Below, in pieces: positions 19,175 to 27,019 of a stretch of 64,000 nt of DNA (its first letter is position 1; each line of letters starts with the position of its first letter). Where the stretch lies: assembly GCF_002008345.1 (NCBI RefSeq), contig NZ_MRAE01000003.1:97954-161953 (forward strand), read 5' to 3'. The notes under the pieces were generated by a model. The model saw nothing but the letters and a program-made list of their open reading frames with translations, was not told the origin of the DNA and did no database searches. Made by a program: the position numbers and the translations under genes. The DNA comes from Clostridium tepidum. GTDB lineage: Bacteria; Bacillota; Clostridia; Clostridiales; Clostridiaceae.

Positions 19175-19828
19175 ATGATTAATACGGAAATTATATCTAA
19201 TAATATTGCAAAAAAGATAGCATTAGAATTAAATTTAGATAATGATAGAAAAGAAGTTATAGCTTATGGGATTTTTGCTTTCTTTCAAACTATATTTTCT
19301 ATATTTCTTATAAGTGTATTTGGGTATATATTTAATACTTTGATTGAAGTTTTGGTGATATCCTTTACAATAAGTATATTGAGAAAGTTTTCTGGTGGGG
19401 TGCATGCCACTTCCCCAAATAATTGTGCTATTATAGGAACAATCATATGTGTTGGATTTGCTAAAATGGTAATGCTTTTGGCAAATTTATTAACTAATAT
19501 AAACGTAACATTAGTCTTAGGGATAATAATATTTTTATTTTCTTATTACATTATTTATAAGTTAGCTCCTGTAGATTCTAAGTCTAAACCCATTGAGAAA
19601 GTTAAAAAAATAAAAAGGCTCAAGAAAAAATCCATTTTAACGTTAAATATTTATGCAGTTATTATATTAATTAATTTTTTTTTATATTATAAAACTGGAC
19701 ATAAAAAATTTATTATATATTTTCTATGTATATATATTGGAGTATTATGGCAAGTATTTACTCTTACTCAATGGGGGCATGTAGTGGTAAAAAAGTTAGA
19801 TAATATTTTAAATTATTTATATATTTAA
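19175..19828 (+). CDS. agrB: AgrB-family peptide-processing membrane protease (module 1)
   Basis: A 217-residue polytopic membrane protein of the AgrB family, the cysteine endopeptidase that cleaves AgrD and closes the cyclic autoinducer. The catalytic pair is visible as His77 and Cys84 in KFSGGVHATSPNNC, the same spacing as in Staphylococcus AgrB. The conserved PVDSKSKPIE segment follows at ~130. It starts seven bases after the upstream small membrane protein and precedes a 44-residue AgrD gene, its presumed substrate. Confidence 0.92.
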   Translation: MINTEIISNNIAKKIALELNLDNDRKEVIAYGIFAFFQTIFSIFLISVFGYIFNTLIEVLVISFTISILRKFSGGVHATSPNNCAIIGTIICVGFAKMVMLLANLLTNINVTLVLGIIIFLFSYYIIYKLAPVDSKSKPIEKVKKIKRLKKKSILTLNIYAVIILINFFLYYKTGHKKFIIYFLCIYIGVLWQVFTLTQWGHVVVKKLDNILNYLYI

Positions 19829-20050
19829 GAAAGCATTAAATTAGTTAATAGTTTTTATTTTTTATTAAACTTATATAAAATATTATTATGAAATTTAACA
19901 TATGCGATTTTTTATTAGTTTTAGTTATTGATTTTTTACTTAATTATTGAATGTAATATGATTTTAGTAAATGTATTGCGATTTAATAGTTTAATCAAAT
20001 AATATTTATATAATTTAAAAGAACTAACATTATAAAGGGGGATAAAGAGC

Positions 20051-20185
20051 ATGAAAAAATTTAGCAAAAGGGCATTAATGTTAGTTGCAACATTTTCAAC
20101 TCTTCTTGCATCTGTAGTAGCATCGTCAGCTTGTTACTGGTGTGTATATCAACCTGAAGAGCCAAAATGTTTAAGAGAAAAATAA
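20051..20185 (+). CDS. agrD: AgrD autoinducer precursor peptide (module 1)
   Basis: A 44-residue precursor. An amphipathic/hydrophobic leader (residues 1-26) is followed by the predicted thiolactone core CYWCV (residues 28-32, bases 20132-20146) and an acidic-proline tail YQPEEPKC. The spacing from core Cys to the tail Pro-Lys matches known AgrD peptides. AAAGGGGG lies seven bases before the ATG. Unusually, the core holds a second Cys and the tail has another, so the ring-forming residue is not fully certain. The peptide is the likely substrate of the AgrB encoded just upstream. Confidence 0.9.
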   Translation: MKKFSKRALMLVATFSTLLASVVASSACYWCVYQPEEPKCLREK

Positions 20186-20189
20186 AGAT

Positions 20190-20216
20190 AAGATCGGGTT
20201 GACCGATCTTTCTTCT
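20190..20216 (+). terminator. Hairpin after agrD (module 1)
   Basis: AAGATCGG pairs with CCGATCTT around GTTGA, followed by TCTTCTT. It is a moderately strong terminator that may partly separate agrD from the receptor gene 35 bases further on. Confidence 0.65.
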
Positions 20217-20250
20217 TACAAAACAATAGATATTAACGAGGTACAATAAT

Positions 20251-21954
20251 ATGAAAGATGTAGAAAATAATAAACGTGATCAGATAAATAATATAGTATC
20301 CGTAGTAAAATTATCTTCTTTATTGTTTTCAGCTATAGCGATTTTTAAATGTTTTTTTAGTGGAAATAATAAAATGCTAGATTATAAAAATAACATGACT
20401 GGTATATATATTATATCTGCAACTATATTAATTTTTTCTTTTATATATTGTGTGTGGGCATTTTTTATAACTAATAAACTTAGAAAAAAATATATTAAGA
20501 ATATATATTTTATTGAAAATATAATGCTTATTTTATTATTTTTTGTTGTAGTTTTAGGAACAGGTACCTATGCTAGTGAATATAAATTTTTATTTTTATT
20601 TATTATTATTATAACAACTATACAGTCAGGGATGAAATGTGGAATAATAATAGCATGTTTAGCTGCATTGATTATTCTAATTATGGATATTATATGTGTA
20701 CCTAATTTAATAGTAAATGAATATTTTGAACAGGATTTAATATTAGCAGGAGTATTTATACTTACAGCTTGGCCTTTGGGGTTTTATGTAAAGGTAGAAA
20801 ATGAGCATATTAAAAAACTTGAAAGTTTAGTTAATAAAGATGGTCTTACCAATGTGTATAATCATAGATTTTTTCATGATGCTTTAAATAAGGAACTAAT
20901 AGAGTGTAAAGAAAAAGATCAGGCACTTTCTATGATATTTATCGATATAGACTATTTTAAGCATTATAATGATTTATATGGACATCAAAAAGGAGATAAT
21001 GTACTTAGGGTTATAGGGCAAATTTTGAAAGTCAATACAAGAAAAGAAGATATAGTAGCAAGATATGGAGGAGAAGAATTTGCTATATTATTGCCTAATA
21101 CTCAAGAAAAAGAAGCTATAAATATAGCAGAGAAAATAAGAAAAAAAATAGAATACACTTATTTTGAAGGTGAAGAAAACCAGCCTAATGGAAATTTAAC
21201 TGTATCTATGGGGATATCTGTATATCCTTATAAAGCTAAAAGTGATGTAGAACTTATCAAAAGTGCTGATGATGCTCTTTATAGAGCTAAATTTTTTAAT
21301 AAAAACAGAGTAGAAGCATATACTTCCATATTAGACGAACTTAAAAATGATATTGATGAAAAACATATAGATTTAGTAACATCAATAAAAACATTAATAA
21401 GTGTTATTAATGCTAAAGACAGATACACATATGGGCACGTTGAAAGAGTAGTTCTTTATAGTAGGTTATTAGTAGACAAGCTTAAATTAGCTGAAGAGGA
21501 TAAAAAAAATTTTATATATGGAGCTTATATGCATGATATAGGTAAAATAAATATTTCAAGAGAGATACTAAATAAAAAGATGCCCTTAACAAAAGAAGAA
21601 TGGGAAATATTAAAGCAACATCCTTTAAATGGAGTTGAAATAATAAAACCAGTTGGTTCTCTTCAAAATATTTCTGATTTAATATTACATCATCATGAGA
21701 GATATGATGGAAAAGGCTATCCAGATAAACTTAAGGGAGAGGATATACCTTTTCTTGCTAGAGCATTAACTGTTGTGGATAGTTTTGATGCTATGACATC
21801 TAATAGACCTTACAATAGAAGAAGGACTTATGAAGAAGCTATTGAAGAATTAAAGAGATGTAGCAATACTCAATTTGATTCTTATATTGTGGAAAAGTTT
21901 ATAGAGGTTATTATAGAAAATAAAGATAGTTTTGATGATTTAAGCTTATTATAA
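20251..21954 (+). CDS. Membrane-bound GGDEF and HD-GYP protein (module 1 receptor)
   Basis: A 567-residue protein. The N-terminal ~180 residues form a five- or six-segment membrane domain shared with the kinases at 23555 and 27020 (motifs YKFLFL, ITTIQ and the stretch YFEQDLILAGVFILTAWPLG). A GGDEF domain (~190-350) has an intact GGEEF at 273-277 and an RxxD inhibitory site (RKED) five residues before it, so diguanylate cyclase activity is likely. An HD-GYP domain (~375-560) has MHDIGK and HHHERYDGKGYP, so c-di-GMP hydrolysis is also likely. It follows agrD directly, suggesting that it responds to the autoinducer or a related membrane signal. Confidence 0.87.
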   Translation: MKDVENNKRDQINNIVSVVKLSSLLFSAIAIFKCFFSGNNKMLDYKNNMTGIYIISATILIFSFIYCVWAFFITNKLRKKYIKNIYFIENIMLILLFFVVVLGTGTYASEYKFLFLFIIIITTIQSGMKCGIIIACLAALIILIMDIICVPNLIVNEYFEQDLILAGVFILTAWPLGFYVKVENEHIKKLESLVNKDGLTNVYNHRFFHDALNKELIECKEKDQALSMIFIDIDYFKHYNDLYGHQKGDNVLRVIGQILKVNTRKEDIVARYGGEEFAILLPNTQEKEAINIAEKIRKKIEYTYFEGEENQPNGNLTVSMGISVYPYKAKSDVELIKSADDALYRAKFFNKNRVEAYTSILDELKNDIDEKHIDLVTSIKTLISVINAKDRYTYGHVERVVLYSRLLVDKLKLAEEDKKNFIYGAYMHDIGKINISREILNKKMPLTKEEWEILKQHPLNGVEIIKPVGSLQNISDLILHHHERYDGKGYPDKLKGEDIPFLARALTVVDSFDAMTSNRPYNRRRTYEEAIEELKRCSNTQFDSYIVEKFIEVIIENKDSFDDLSLL

Positions 21955-21996
21955 TAGAGGTATATATAAATTATTGAGATAAAGTGAGCAATATTC

Positions 21997-22077
21997 ATGT
22001 TTCCATGGACATTCTTCTGCAATCTGTATTTGTGCAATAGAAACTATGTTAAAGAGGAAATACAGTATTTGAAATAA
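21997..22077 (+). CDS. Putative 26-residue leader peptide upstream of the acetyltransferase
   Basis: A short frame starts at ATG 21997 with AAAGTGAG eight bases upstream. It encodes 26 residues beginning MFPWTFFCNLYLC and ends at TAA 22075-22077. Its codons span a potential hairpin (CTGTATTT at 22024-22031 with AAATACAG at 22058-22065), and a terminator hairpin follows just before the next gene's ribosome site. This is the layout of ribosome-stalling leaders that control antibiotic-resistance genes. It is too short for database inference by eye. Confidence 0.5.
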   Translation: MFPWTFFCNLYLCNRNYVKEEIQYLK

Positions 22078-22117
22078 ATAGGCAATATTGGTACAATCCA
22101 AGTGTATGTAGATAAAT

Positions 22118-22158
22118 CCTATTATAAATGCAAAATTCGCATTTATAATGGGGTTTTT
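22118..22158 (+). terminator. Attenuator hairpin before the acetyltransferase
   Basis: CCTATTATAAATGC pairs with GCATTTATAATGGGG around AAAATTC and is followed by TTTTTTA. It ends about ten bases before the ribosome site of the next gene, so it sits inside the leader and not behind an upstream gene. That placement fits conditional termination. Confidence 0.75.
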
Positions 22159-22183
22159 TATTATGTTAGGGAGGATTAATTTT

Positions 22184-22693
22184 ATGGGAGATAATAGTGT
22201 AGAGCTGAGACAAGAAGTTTTTAAATCAGATGCTTCAAAAATAATTAATTGGTTGGAAGATAATGAAATAACTCAATATTTAAATGAAAAACAAAATGTA
22301 AGTAAAAGTATTAAAGATATAATGTATAGAATAAATATGCCTATTCTAACACATTTATTTAATCAAAATGGTAGTTTTTTTATGGTAACAAGTAGTGAAG
22401 ATGAGCCTGTAGGATTTTTAAGACTTGTTCCTAAAAATAATGTTGCAGAGATGGTTATAGTAATAGGAGATAAAAATAAGTGGGGAAAAGGATTAGGCTC
22501 TAATGCAATATTAGAAGGATTAAAACATGCATTTTTTCAGTGGAGAGTAGATGAAGTTGTAGCAAAAATTAATTTTAAAAATCAACGTTCAAGAAAAGTA
22601 TTTAAAAAAATTGGCTTTATAGAAGATAAAGAATTAGCAAAAGAAATGCAATATTCTATGTCTATAAAAGAGTTTTTACAATTAGTAGCATAG
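22184..22693 (+). CDS. GNAT family N-acetyltransferase
   Basis: A 169-residue acetyl-CoA-dependent acetyltransferase. The fold core includes EPVGFLRLVP (beta strand), the acetyl-CoA loop NKWGKGLGSNAI (Q/RxxGxG/A type, residues ~102-113) and the C-terminal NFKNQRSRKVFKKIGF typical of RimJ/RimL- and drug-modifying GNATs. I start it at ATG 22184 because GGGAGG (22169-22174) is nine bases upstream; in-frame upstream ATGs fall in the terminator. Substrate unknown. The leader peptide and attenuator upstream suggest induction by a translation inhibitor or amino-acid shortage. Confidence 0.82.
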   Translation: MGDNSVELRQEVFKSDASKIINWLEDNEITQYLNEKQNVSKSIKDIMYRINMPILTHLFNQNGSFFMVTSSEDEPVGFLRLVPKNNVAEMVIVIGDKNKWGKGLGSNAILEGLKHAFFQWRVDEVVAKINFKNQRSRKVFKKIGFIEDKELAKEMQYSMSIKEFLQLVA

Positions 22694-22772
22694 TTTTGAT
22701 TATAAAAAATATAAAATAAGATAAAAATACTGATGAATTTACATATAAAATAAAATATAAAAAGTAATAATT

Positions 22773-22806
22773 GGCCATATGCAAAAATGTATATGGCCTT
22801 TTTGTT
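22773..22806 (+). terminator. Terminator of the acetyltransferase gene
   Basis: GGCCATAT (22773-22780) pairs with ATATGGCC (22791-22798), followed by TTTTTG. The rest of 22694-23077 is AT-rich with no gene. Confidence 0.85.
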
Positions 22807-23077
22807 TGTTATAATAAAAATGTAATAAACATATTTATTAATTCATATATAATTATTGAGTAATAACTTAACATAAAAACAGCAAATTGCGACATTTAAT
22901 TATTTTTTATTGGAAATCAAATTAAAATTTGTAGAAAAAACTAAATTTTTATAAAAAAATATCGAAAATAATAATAGGGCAAATTAAGAATATATCTTTT
23001 CTTGTCATTAATTTTATATAATAGAAAAATATGATATAATTACATATAGATTCTATAGATGAAAAGGAATAAAGAAT

Positions 23078-23535
23078 ATGCTTAAGTATCTATTTTAGAG
23101 TTTTTTTTAATATTAATACCAGAAAGTTTTATATTTATGATAGGCATTTATCTTTTATCAAAAAAAAGCTTTTCAAAAAAAAGATTGATAATAATGGCAT
23201 TATTATTTGCTATAGAAAGTTATTGTGTTAGAATGTTACCTATACAATTTGGAATTCATTTAGCCATAAATATTATTTTTTCAATAGTGTTGTCTGTTAA
23301 TATTGGTAAAATATCTATGAAAGATGCTATTTCTTATAATATGATTATAATAATAGTTCTATCTATAAGTGAGTTTATAAATATTTTTCTTTTAATTAAT
23401 ATATTTAATATTAATGAATCAATAGCAAGACTTACACCTGTCATTAGAGTAATATCCGTTATTCCGTATTTGATTTTATTTGTATTTAATATTTTTCTTA
23501 TAAACAAATTTATAGATAAAAATGAAATAATGTAA
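23078..23535 (+). pseudogene. Frameshifted AgrC-sensor-like small membrane protein (module 2)
   Basis: The paralogues at 18715 and 25642 begin MLK followed by a VEF/VEL helix. Here ATG 23078, with AAAAGGAAT upstream, reads MLK and then runs into a stop. One base out of phase the sequence continues VSILEFFLILIPESFIFMIG, aligning with the paralogues, and runs to 23535. Loss of one A after codon 2 explains this. The first in-phase ATG (23137) has no convincing ribosome site and would lose the first helix. The RMLPIQFGIH motif is intact. The gene is probably inactive, or the base loss is a sequencing error. Confidence 0.65.
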
Positions 23536-23554
23536 GGATATAGGAGTTAAGTTC

Positions 23555-25408
23555 ATGGATTTAAATAAAATAAATATTAAAAATTGGAGTCATGATAAAA
23601 AAATATATAATAGTATGTTAATAGTAAAATTTGTAATATTACTTTTTTGTGCAGGCTCTATTTATTTAAATTATGCAGAAAAGAATAATATTAATGAGAG
23701 GTTTTATTTTAATGTATTAAATTTAGCTATTATTATAATATGTTTAATTAGTGTATATCTTATTTGGATGTTTATATCAATAAAAGCCTTTAAATTGGAA
23801 AAGATAAAAACAATTCAAATCATAGAAAATGTCATATCAATTGTAAGTTTTACATTCATAATAATAATGTCAGGCAGTTATAAAAGTTCTTATAAATTCT
23901 TATTTTTATTAGTTATAATTATTACTACAATACAATTAGGAATGGAATATGGAATAACCACAGCAATTGTATCTTCTGCTATTGTATTAGCTATAGATTT
24001 AATATTAGCACCTAAAGCTCCAGTTAATATATATTTTGAAAGAGATTTAATTTTAGTAGGCGTATTTATACTGACAGCTTGGCCTTTAGGTTATTATGTA
24101 AATATTCAAAAGGAAGATCTGAGACAAAAAGAAGAAGAAGTAAATATATTAGCTAACAAACTTGGACAGAAAGAAATGCAAAGAAAATGTATGGAACAAT
24201 TACTTATAAAGAATGAAAATTGCTATAATTTACTCATAAAAAATTCCAAGGACGCAATATTGGTACATAGATATGGAAAAATTATATTTGCAAATGAAAG
24301 ATTAAAGCAAATATTAGGTTATGAAAAGAGTTATAATTTTAAAGATATAGATATAAGAAGTTTAATACCTAAAGAACAATATAATATTATAAAAAATAAA
24401 TTAAAAGATTTATATAGTGGAAATGAAAATATAGTTAGATTTCAGCATAATATAATTAATAATGAGGAAAGGATAATACAAAATACGTCTACTTATGTTA
24501 TATATAATGGAATGCCAACTATTTTTAGCATATTACATGATGTAACATCAAAAATGCAAGTTAAAAAGTTAGAAAAAGATGTTCAAAAGAATATAGAATT
24601 GTTAAATGAAAGTAGAGAGTATAATAAATTAATTACAGAATTTTTATCTAATATATCTCATGAATTAAAAACTCCATTAAATGTAATTTTTACAGCAGTA
24701 CAGTTATTAGGATTTTATGAAAAAGATCTTAATAAAGATGCCAACTATGAAAAACAAGATAAATATTTAAAGCTAATAAAACAAAATTGTTATAGACTTA
24801 TGAAACTAATAAATAACTTATTAGATACAACTAAATTAGATTCAGGATATTTAAAATTAAATTTAGTTAATTATAATATAGTAAGTTTGGTAGAAGAAAT
24901 AACCTTATCTGTAGCATCTTATGCTGAAAGCAAAGGCATAAATATTATATTTGATACAGATGTAGAGGAGAAAATTATTGCTGTAGATCCAGACAAAATA
25001 GAAAGAATTATTTTAAATCTGATTTCAAACGCTATAAAGTTTACTAATCCAGAAGGAAATATATTTGTAAATATAAAAGATGCTGGGGAGCATATACATA
25101 TACACGTAAAAGATACAGGTGTTGGTATACCTTCAGATAAATTAGAATCTATATTTGAAAGATTTTTTCAAATAGATAAAACCATAAAGAAAAATAAAGA
25201 AGGAACTGGTATAGGTTTACATTTGGTAAAATCCTTTGTAGAAATGCATAAAGGAAATGTTGCTATAAACAGTGAATTAGGAAAAGGAACAGAATTTATA
25301 ATAAAATTACCTGCTATACTTTGTAATGAGAATGTAGAATCAAAGAATGTAGTCTATGAAACGAATATAGAACGTATAAATATGGAGTTTTCAGACATAA
25401 ATCGATAA
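23555..25408 (+). CDS. Membrane PAS-histidine kinase (module 2 receptor)
   Basis: A 617-residue orphan sensor kinase. The ~180-residue membrane input domain is shared with the proteins at 20251 and 27020, including YFERDLILVGVFILTAWPLG. It is followed by a coiled coil (~185-215), a PAS domain (~220-335), the H box SNISHELKTPLN with His369, and an ATPase domain with N box (NLISNAIKF), DTGVGIP and GTGIGLHL. No response regulator or agrBD gene adjoins it. Clostridial orphan kinases of this size can feed phosphate to Spo0A; that link here is inference. It starts 19 bases after the frameshifted small protein. Confidence 0.88.
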   Translation: MDLNKINIKNWSHDKKIYNSMLIVKFVILLFCAGSIYLNYAEKNNINERFYFNVLNLAIIIICLISVYLIWMFISIKAFKLEKIKTIQIIENVISIVSFTFIIIMSGSYKSSYKFLFLLVIIITTIQLGMEYGITTAIVSSAIVLAIDLILAPKAPVNIYFERDLILVGVFILTAWPLGYYVNIQKEDLRQKEEEVNILANKLGQKEMQRKCMEQLLIKNENCYNLLIKNSKDAILVHRYGKIIFANERLKQILGYEKSYNFKDIDIRSLIPKEQYNIIKNKLKDLYSGNENIVRFQHNIINNEERIIQNTSTYVIYNGMPTIFSILHDVTSKMQVKKLEKDVQKNIELLNESREYNKLITEFLSNISHELKTPLNVIFTAVQLLGFYEKDLNKDANYEKQDKYLKLIKQNCYRLMKLINNLLDTTKLDSGYLKLNLVNYNIVSLVEEITLSVASYAESKGINIIFDTDVEEKIIAVDPDKIERIILNLISNAIKFTNPEGNIFVNIKDAGEHIHIHVKDTGVGIPSDKLESIFERFFQIDKTIKKNKEGTGIGLHLVKSFVEMHKGNVAINSELGKGTEFIIKLPAILCNENVESKNVVYETNIERINMEFSDINR

Positions 25409-25429
25409 TAATATAATATATTTATAATA

Positions 25430-25482
25430 AAATAAATCCTCTAAAATTTTGTAATTCAATTTTAGAGGATTTATTTTATTTT
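25430..25482 (+). terminator. Terminator of agr-like module 2
   Basis: A perfect 19-bp stem AAATAAATCCTCTAAAATT / AATTTTAGAGGATTTATTT with a nine-base loop, T-rich at its end. It separates module 2 from module 3. Confidence 0.88.
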
Positions 25483-25641
25483 TATTTATAAAAACTTATA
25501 TAAGGTTACAAGTTGATAAAAAAATATTATTATATATCCAAAAATGTTAAAATTTTAATTAAATAAAAAAATAACCTTACATTAATTCCTAAAAGTGTTA
25601 TAATTATAGTGTAAATACACTAATAAAGGAATGATTTAATT

Positions 25642-26109
25642 GTGTTGAAGATTGGTATAGTGGAATTAGTGATAAGAACATTACCAGAATGTTTTCTTAT
25701 TATATTTGTAATACAGGTTTTTAGTAATTATAAGATAAATAAAAATAAATATGTACTATCTAGTATTTTATTGTCCATAATTATGTATTCTATTAGATTA
25801 CTTCCAATACATTATGGTGTACATACTATTTTAAATATTATAGCTATTGTATTAATATGTACTTTTATAAATGAGGTTACTCCTATTAAATCTATAACAT
25901 ATTCTTTAATATTAATGAGTTTATTAGCATTAAGTGAAGCACTAAATTTATATTTTATATATAAAATATTTGGCGATAATGTGGCTAATACTTTAAAAAA
26001 TCCATTAAAAAAATGTATTTATTTAATGCCATCTATGATTATATTAGTAATTACAATTTTATTTGCATTTAAAATAAAAGATAGGAGATTGAAAGATGTT
26101 TTTCATTGA
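25642..26109 (+). CDS. AgrC sensor-domain-like small membrane protein (agr module 3)
   Basis: A 155-residue protein with about five membrane segments, paralogous to those at 18715 and 23078. It shows MLKIGIVELVIRTLPECFL, the turn INKNKYVLSS and RLLPIHYGVHTIL. The start is GTG 25642 with AAAGGA 11 bases upstream. Its last 14 bases overlap the agrB start, so the two are tightly coupled. No kinase or other catalytic domain is present. Candidate roles are an autoinducer receptor module or an AgrB accessory protein. Confidence 0.62.
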   Translation: MLKIGIVELVIRTLPECFLIIFVIQVFSNYKINKNKYVLSSILLSIIMYSIRLLPIHYGVHTILNIIAIVLICTFINEVTPIKSITYSLILMSLLALSEALNLYFIYKIFGDNVANTLKNPLKKCIYLMPSMIILVITILFAFKIKDRRLKDVFH

Positions 26110-26725
26110 ACGTATTTCAAATAAAATAGGAAGTAAAATTTCTGGCAATTTAAATTTAGATAAAGATACAGAAGAAATTATTGCTTATGGAGCATTTGCG
26201 GTATTACAAACTATATGGTCTTTTCTATGTGTAATAATTTTGGGAGCTATATTTAAGGTTTTAATAGAATCTATAATTATTGTATTAACTATAGCAATAT
26301 TCAGAAAATATTCTGGTGGAATACATGCCAATTCTCCTAATAAGTGTGCAATATTTGGCGCAATTGTTTGCGCTGTAATGGCATTAATAGTAAAAAATAT
26401 TAATATAAGATTTAGCTTATTGACTATTTTAATATTTATTTTAGTATATATATATTCTTATTATACAATTTACAAGTTTGTTCCAGTAGATACTAAATCC
26501 AAACCTATAGATAATTCAGATGAAAAGTTGAGATTAAAAAAATGTTCTTTCTTAGTGATTAGTATGTTACTTTTAATAGACATTTTACTTTTATTATTAT
26601 ATTTAAAATACAATAATATTACATTAATTTATTATGGAAGTTGTATAATAATGGGAGTGCTTTGGCAAAGCTTTACTCTTACTCCTATAGCAAAAAAGAT
26701 ATTTTATAATATAGCTATGGAATAA
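26096..26725 (+). CDS. agrB: AgrB-family peptide-processing membrane protease (module 3)
   Basis: A 209-residue AgrB paralogue with the catalytic pair His77 and Cys84 in KYSGGIHANSPNKC and the conserved PVDTKSKPID at ~130. It differs substantially in sequence from the module 1 protein while keeping the same architecture, as expected if each processes its own AgrD. AGGAGATTG precedes the ATG inside the end of the upstream gene. It is followed after 81 bases by agrD. Confidence 0.92.
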   Translation: MFFIERISNKIGSKISGNLNLDKDTEEIIAYGAFAVLQTIWSFLCVIILGAIFKVLIESIIIVLTIAIFRKYSGGIHANSPNKCAIFGAIVCAVMALIVKNINIRFSLLTILIFILVYIYSYYTIYKFVPVDTKSKPIDNSDEKLRLKKCSFLVISMLLLIDILLLLLYLKYNNITLIYYGSCIIMGVLWQSFTLTPIAKKIFYNIAME

Positions 26726-26806
26726 TAATATAATTTATAAATTAATTAAATATTGTTATATTAAAACTCAATATATAAAAATATAAAATTATAGGGAGGA
26801 ATTATA

Positions 26807-26941
26807 ATGAAAAAACAATTAAAAGAAAAATGTATAAAGGCTACTGCAAAATTACTTAAATCTGTAGCTTATTCTACAGCAGATTCAGCGTGCTATGTTA
26901 GTGCATATCAACCTAAAGAACCAAAGTCATTAAGAAAATAA
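26807..26941 (+). CDS. agrD: AgrD autoinducer precursor peptide (module 3)
   Basis: A 44-residue precursor. A basic amphipathic leader (residues 1-23) is followed by the predicted five-residue thiolactone core CYVSA (residues 29-33, bases 26891-26905) and the tail YQPKEPKSLRK, parallel to the module 1 peptide (YQPEEPKC). The core starts with the same CY but then diverges, so the two signals should be distinct. GGGAGG lies seven bases before the ATG. Confidence 0.92.
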   Translation: MKKQLKEKCIKATAKLLKSVAYSTADSACYVSAYQPKEPKSLRK

Positions 26942-26948
26942 AATTTTT

Positions 26949-26990
26949 AAATAGTGTATAAGGGGGAAGACCTGCTTATACACTATTTAT
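26949..26990. terminator. Inverted repeat after agrD (module 3)
   Basis: A perfect 14-bp stem AAATAGTGTATAAG / CTTATACACTATTT with a 12-base loop, beginning seven bases after the agrD stop. The downstream T run is short. It may limit read-through into the receptor kinase or protect the agrBD mRNA 3' end. Confidence 0.65.
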
Positions 26991-27019
26991 ATATTAATGT
27001 GACAGTGAGTGTGAGATAT

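Noticed and set aside
20061..20246. Minus-strand frame over agrD
   Set aside because: It is antisense to the clearly recognisable AgrD peptide and has no supporting start or homology.
21955..22184. T-box riboswitch before the acetyltransferase
   Set aside because: No T-box sequence (GGTGG-type) or AG-bulge/specifier arrangement is visible; a leader-peptide attenuator explains the region better.
26954..27019. Extended N terminus of the module 3 kinase
   Set aside because: The added codons overlap the 14-bp inverted repeat behind agrD and have no counterpart in the two paralogues.
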